Under the pieces are notes generated by a model, which had not been told where the DNA came from, did not search any database, and worked only from the letters and a program-made list of their open reading frames with translations. A program made the position numbers and the translations under genes. From NCBI RefSeq assembly GCF_000428785.1, contig NZ_AUAP01000018.1:1-53990 (forward strand): a stretch of DNA of 53,990 bases, read 5' to 3'. Below, in pieces: positions 53,899-53,990 of this stretch. Within the stretch, counting starts at the first letter, position 1; every line of letters starts with the position of its first letter. Source of the DNA: Conchiformibius kuhniae DSM 17694. GTDB taxonomy: Bacteria; Pseudomonadota; Gammaproteobacteria; Burkholderiales; Neisseriaceae.

Positions 53899-53927
53899 TT
53901 GACAAAGTTTGTTTATGTGCGTATAGT
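53899..53927 (+). promoter_or_regulatory. Near-consensus promoter reading out of the right edge
   Basis: TTGACA (53899-53904), 17 bases, TATAGT (53922-53927), with an A+T-rich stretch upstream (about 53838-53890) like an UP element. Transcription would begin near 53934. Strength and lack of a gene before 53990 suggest an rRNA or tRNA operon beyond the edge, which is inference. Confidence 0.65.
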
Positions 53928-53990
53928 TCGGTTTTTCGCTGCTGCGGCGCAGAAGTTTCTTGTTGCGGTAGTGAATTTTTTATGTTTTGA

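Overview
The window is chromosomal DNA from a member of the Neisseriaceae (Betaproteobacteria). The evidence is the protein families (NorM-type MATE pump, FtsY with an acidic leader, a YadA-like adhesin with an ESPR signal peptide), the G+C-rich codon use, and a 12-base word AGGCAGCCTGAA that matches the Kingella-type dialect of the neisserial DNA uptake sequence (perfect copies at 15666 and 34002, near copies elsewhere). Species cannot be fixed from the sequence alone.

Layout. 1-402: 5' part of an EF-Tu gene on the minus strand with its own promoter and a structured leader. 824-9874: housekeeping and transport genes: an NSS-family sodium symporter, the ZIP zinc transporter zupT behind a Fur-like box, a NorM-type MATE pump, a gamma-class carbonic anhydrase with a coupled small exported protein, glycine decarboxylase gcvP, the zinc-independent ribosomal proteins L31B and L36B, and oligoribonuclease. 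9957-24426: the S10-spc-alpha ribosomal protein cluster, rplC to rplQ. It departs from the usual plan in three ways: rpsJ is not at its head, a lipoprotein amino-acid-binding gene plus a terminator sits between rpsQ and rplN, and rpmJ is missing between infA and rpsM. 24521-30499: a DUF4124 protein, guaB, a lipoprotein, an orphan ABC ATPase and ftsY.

30587-41888 holds a dienelactone hydrolase, a 32-base poly-T tract, dnaJ with a sigma-32-type promoter, a PIN toxin with an unfamiliar antitoxin, uvrC facing endonuclease V, a small exported protein, lspA-ispH, a SAM methyltransferase, tRNA-Ser(GGA), a membrane protein and pdxA. A family of short palindrome-rich elements with ends like GGGCGTGTCATCAATTA is scattered here, and their ends sit exactly at the stop codons of orn, dnaJ, the membrane protein and pdxA.

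42720-53211 is the most distinctive region: a roughly 3,176-codon trimeric autotransporter adhesin followed by a SmpA/OmpA-like lipoprotein resembling TpgA. The adhesin frame is cut by one in-frame TAG at 51633, which separates the whole passenger from its C-terminal beta-barrel anchor. tsaC follows, and the window ends just after a near-consensus promoter (TTGACA, 17 bases, TATAGT) that reads out of the right edge.

All names come from reading motifs by eye; no database search was run.
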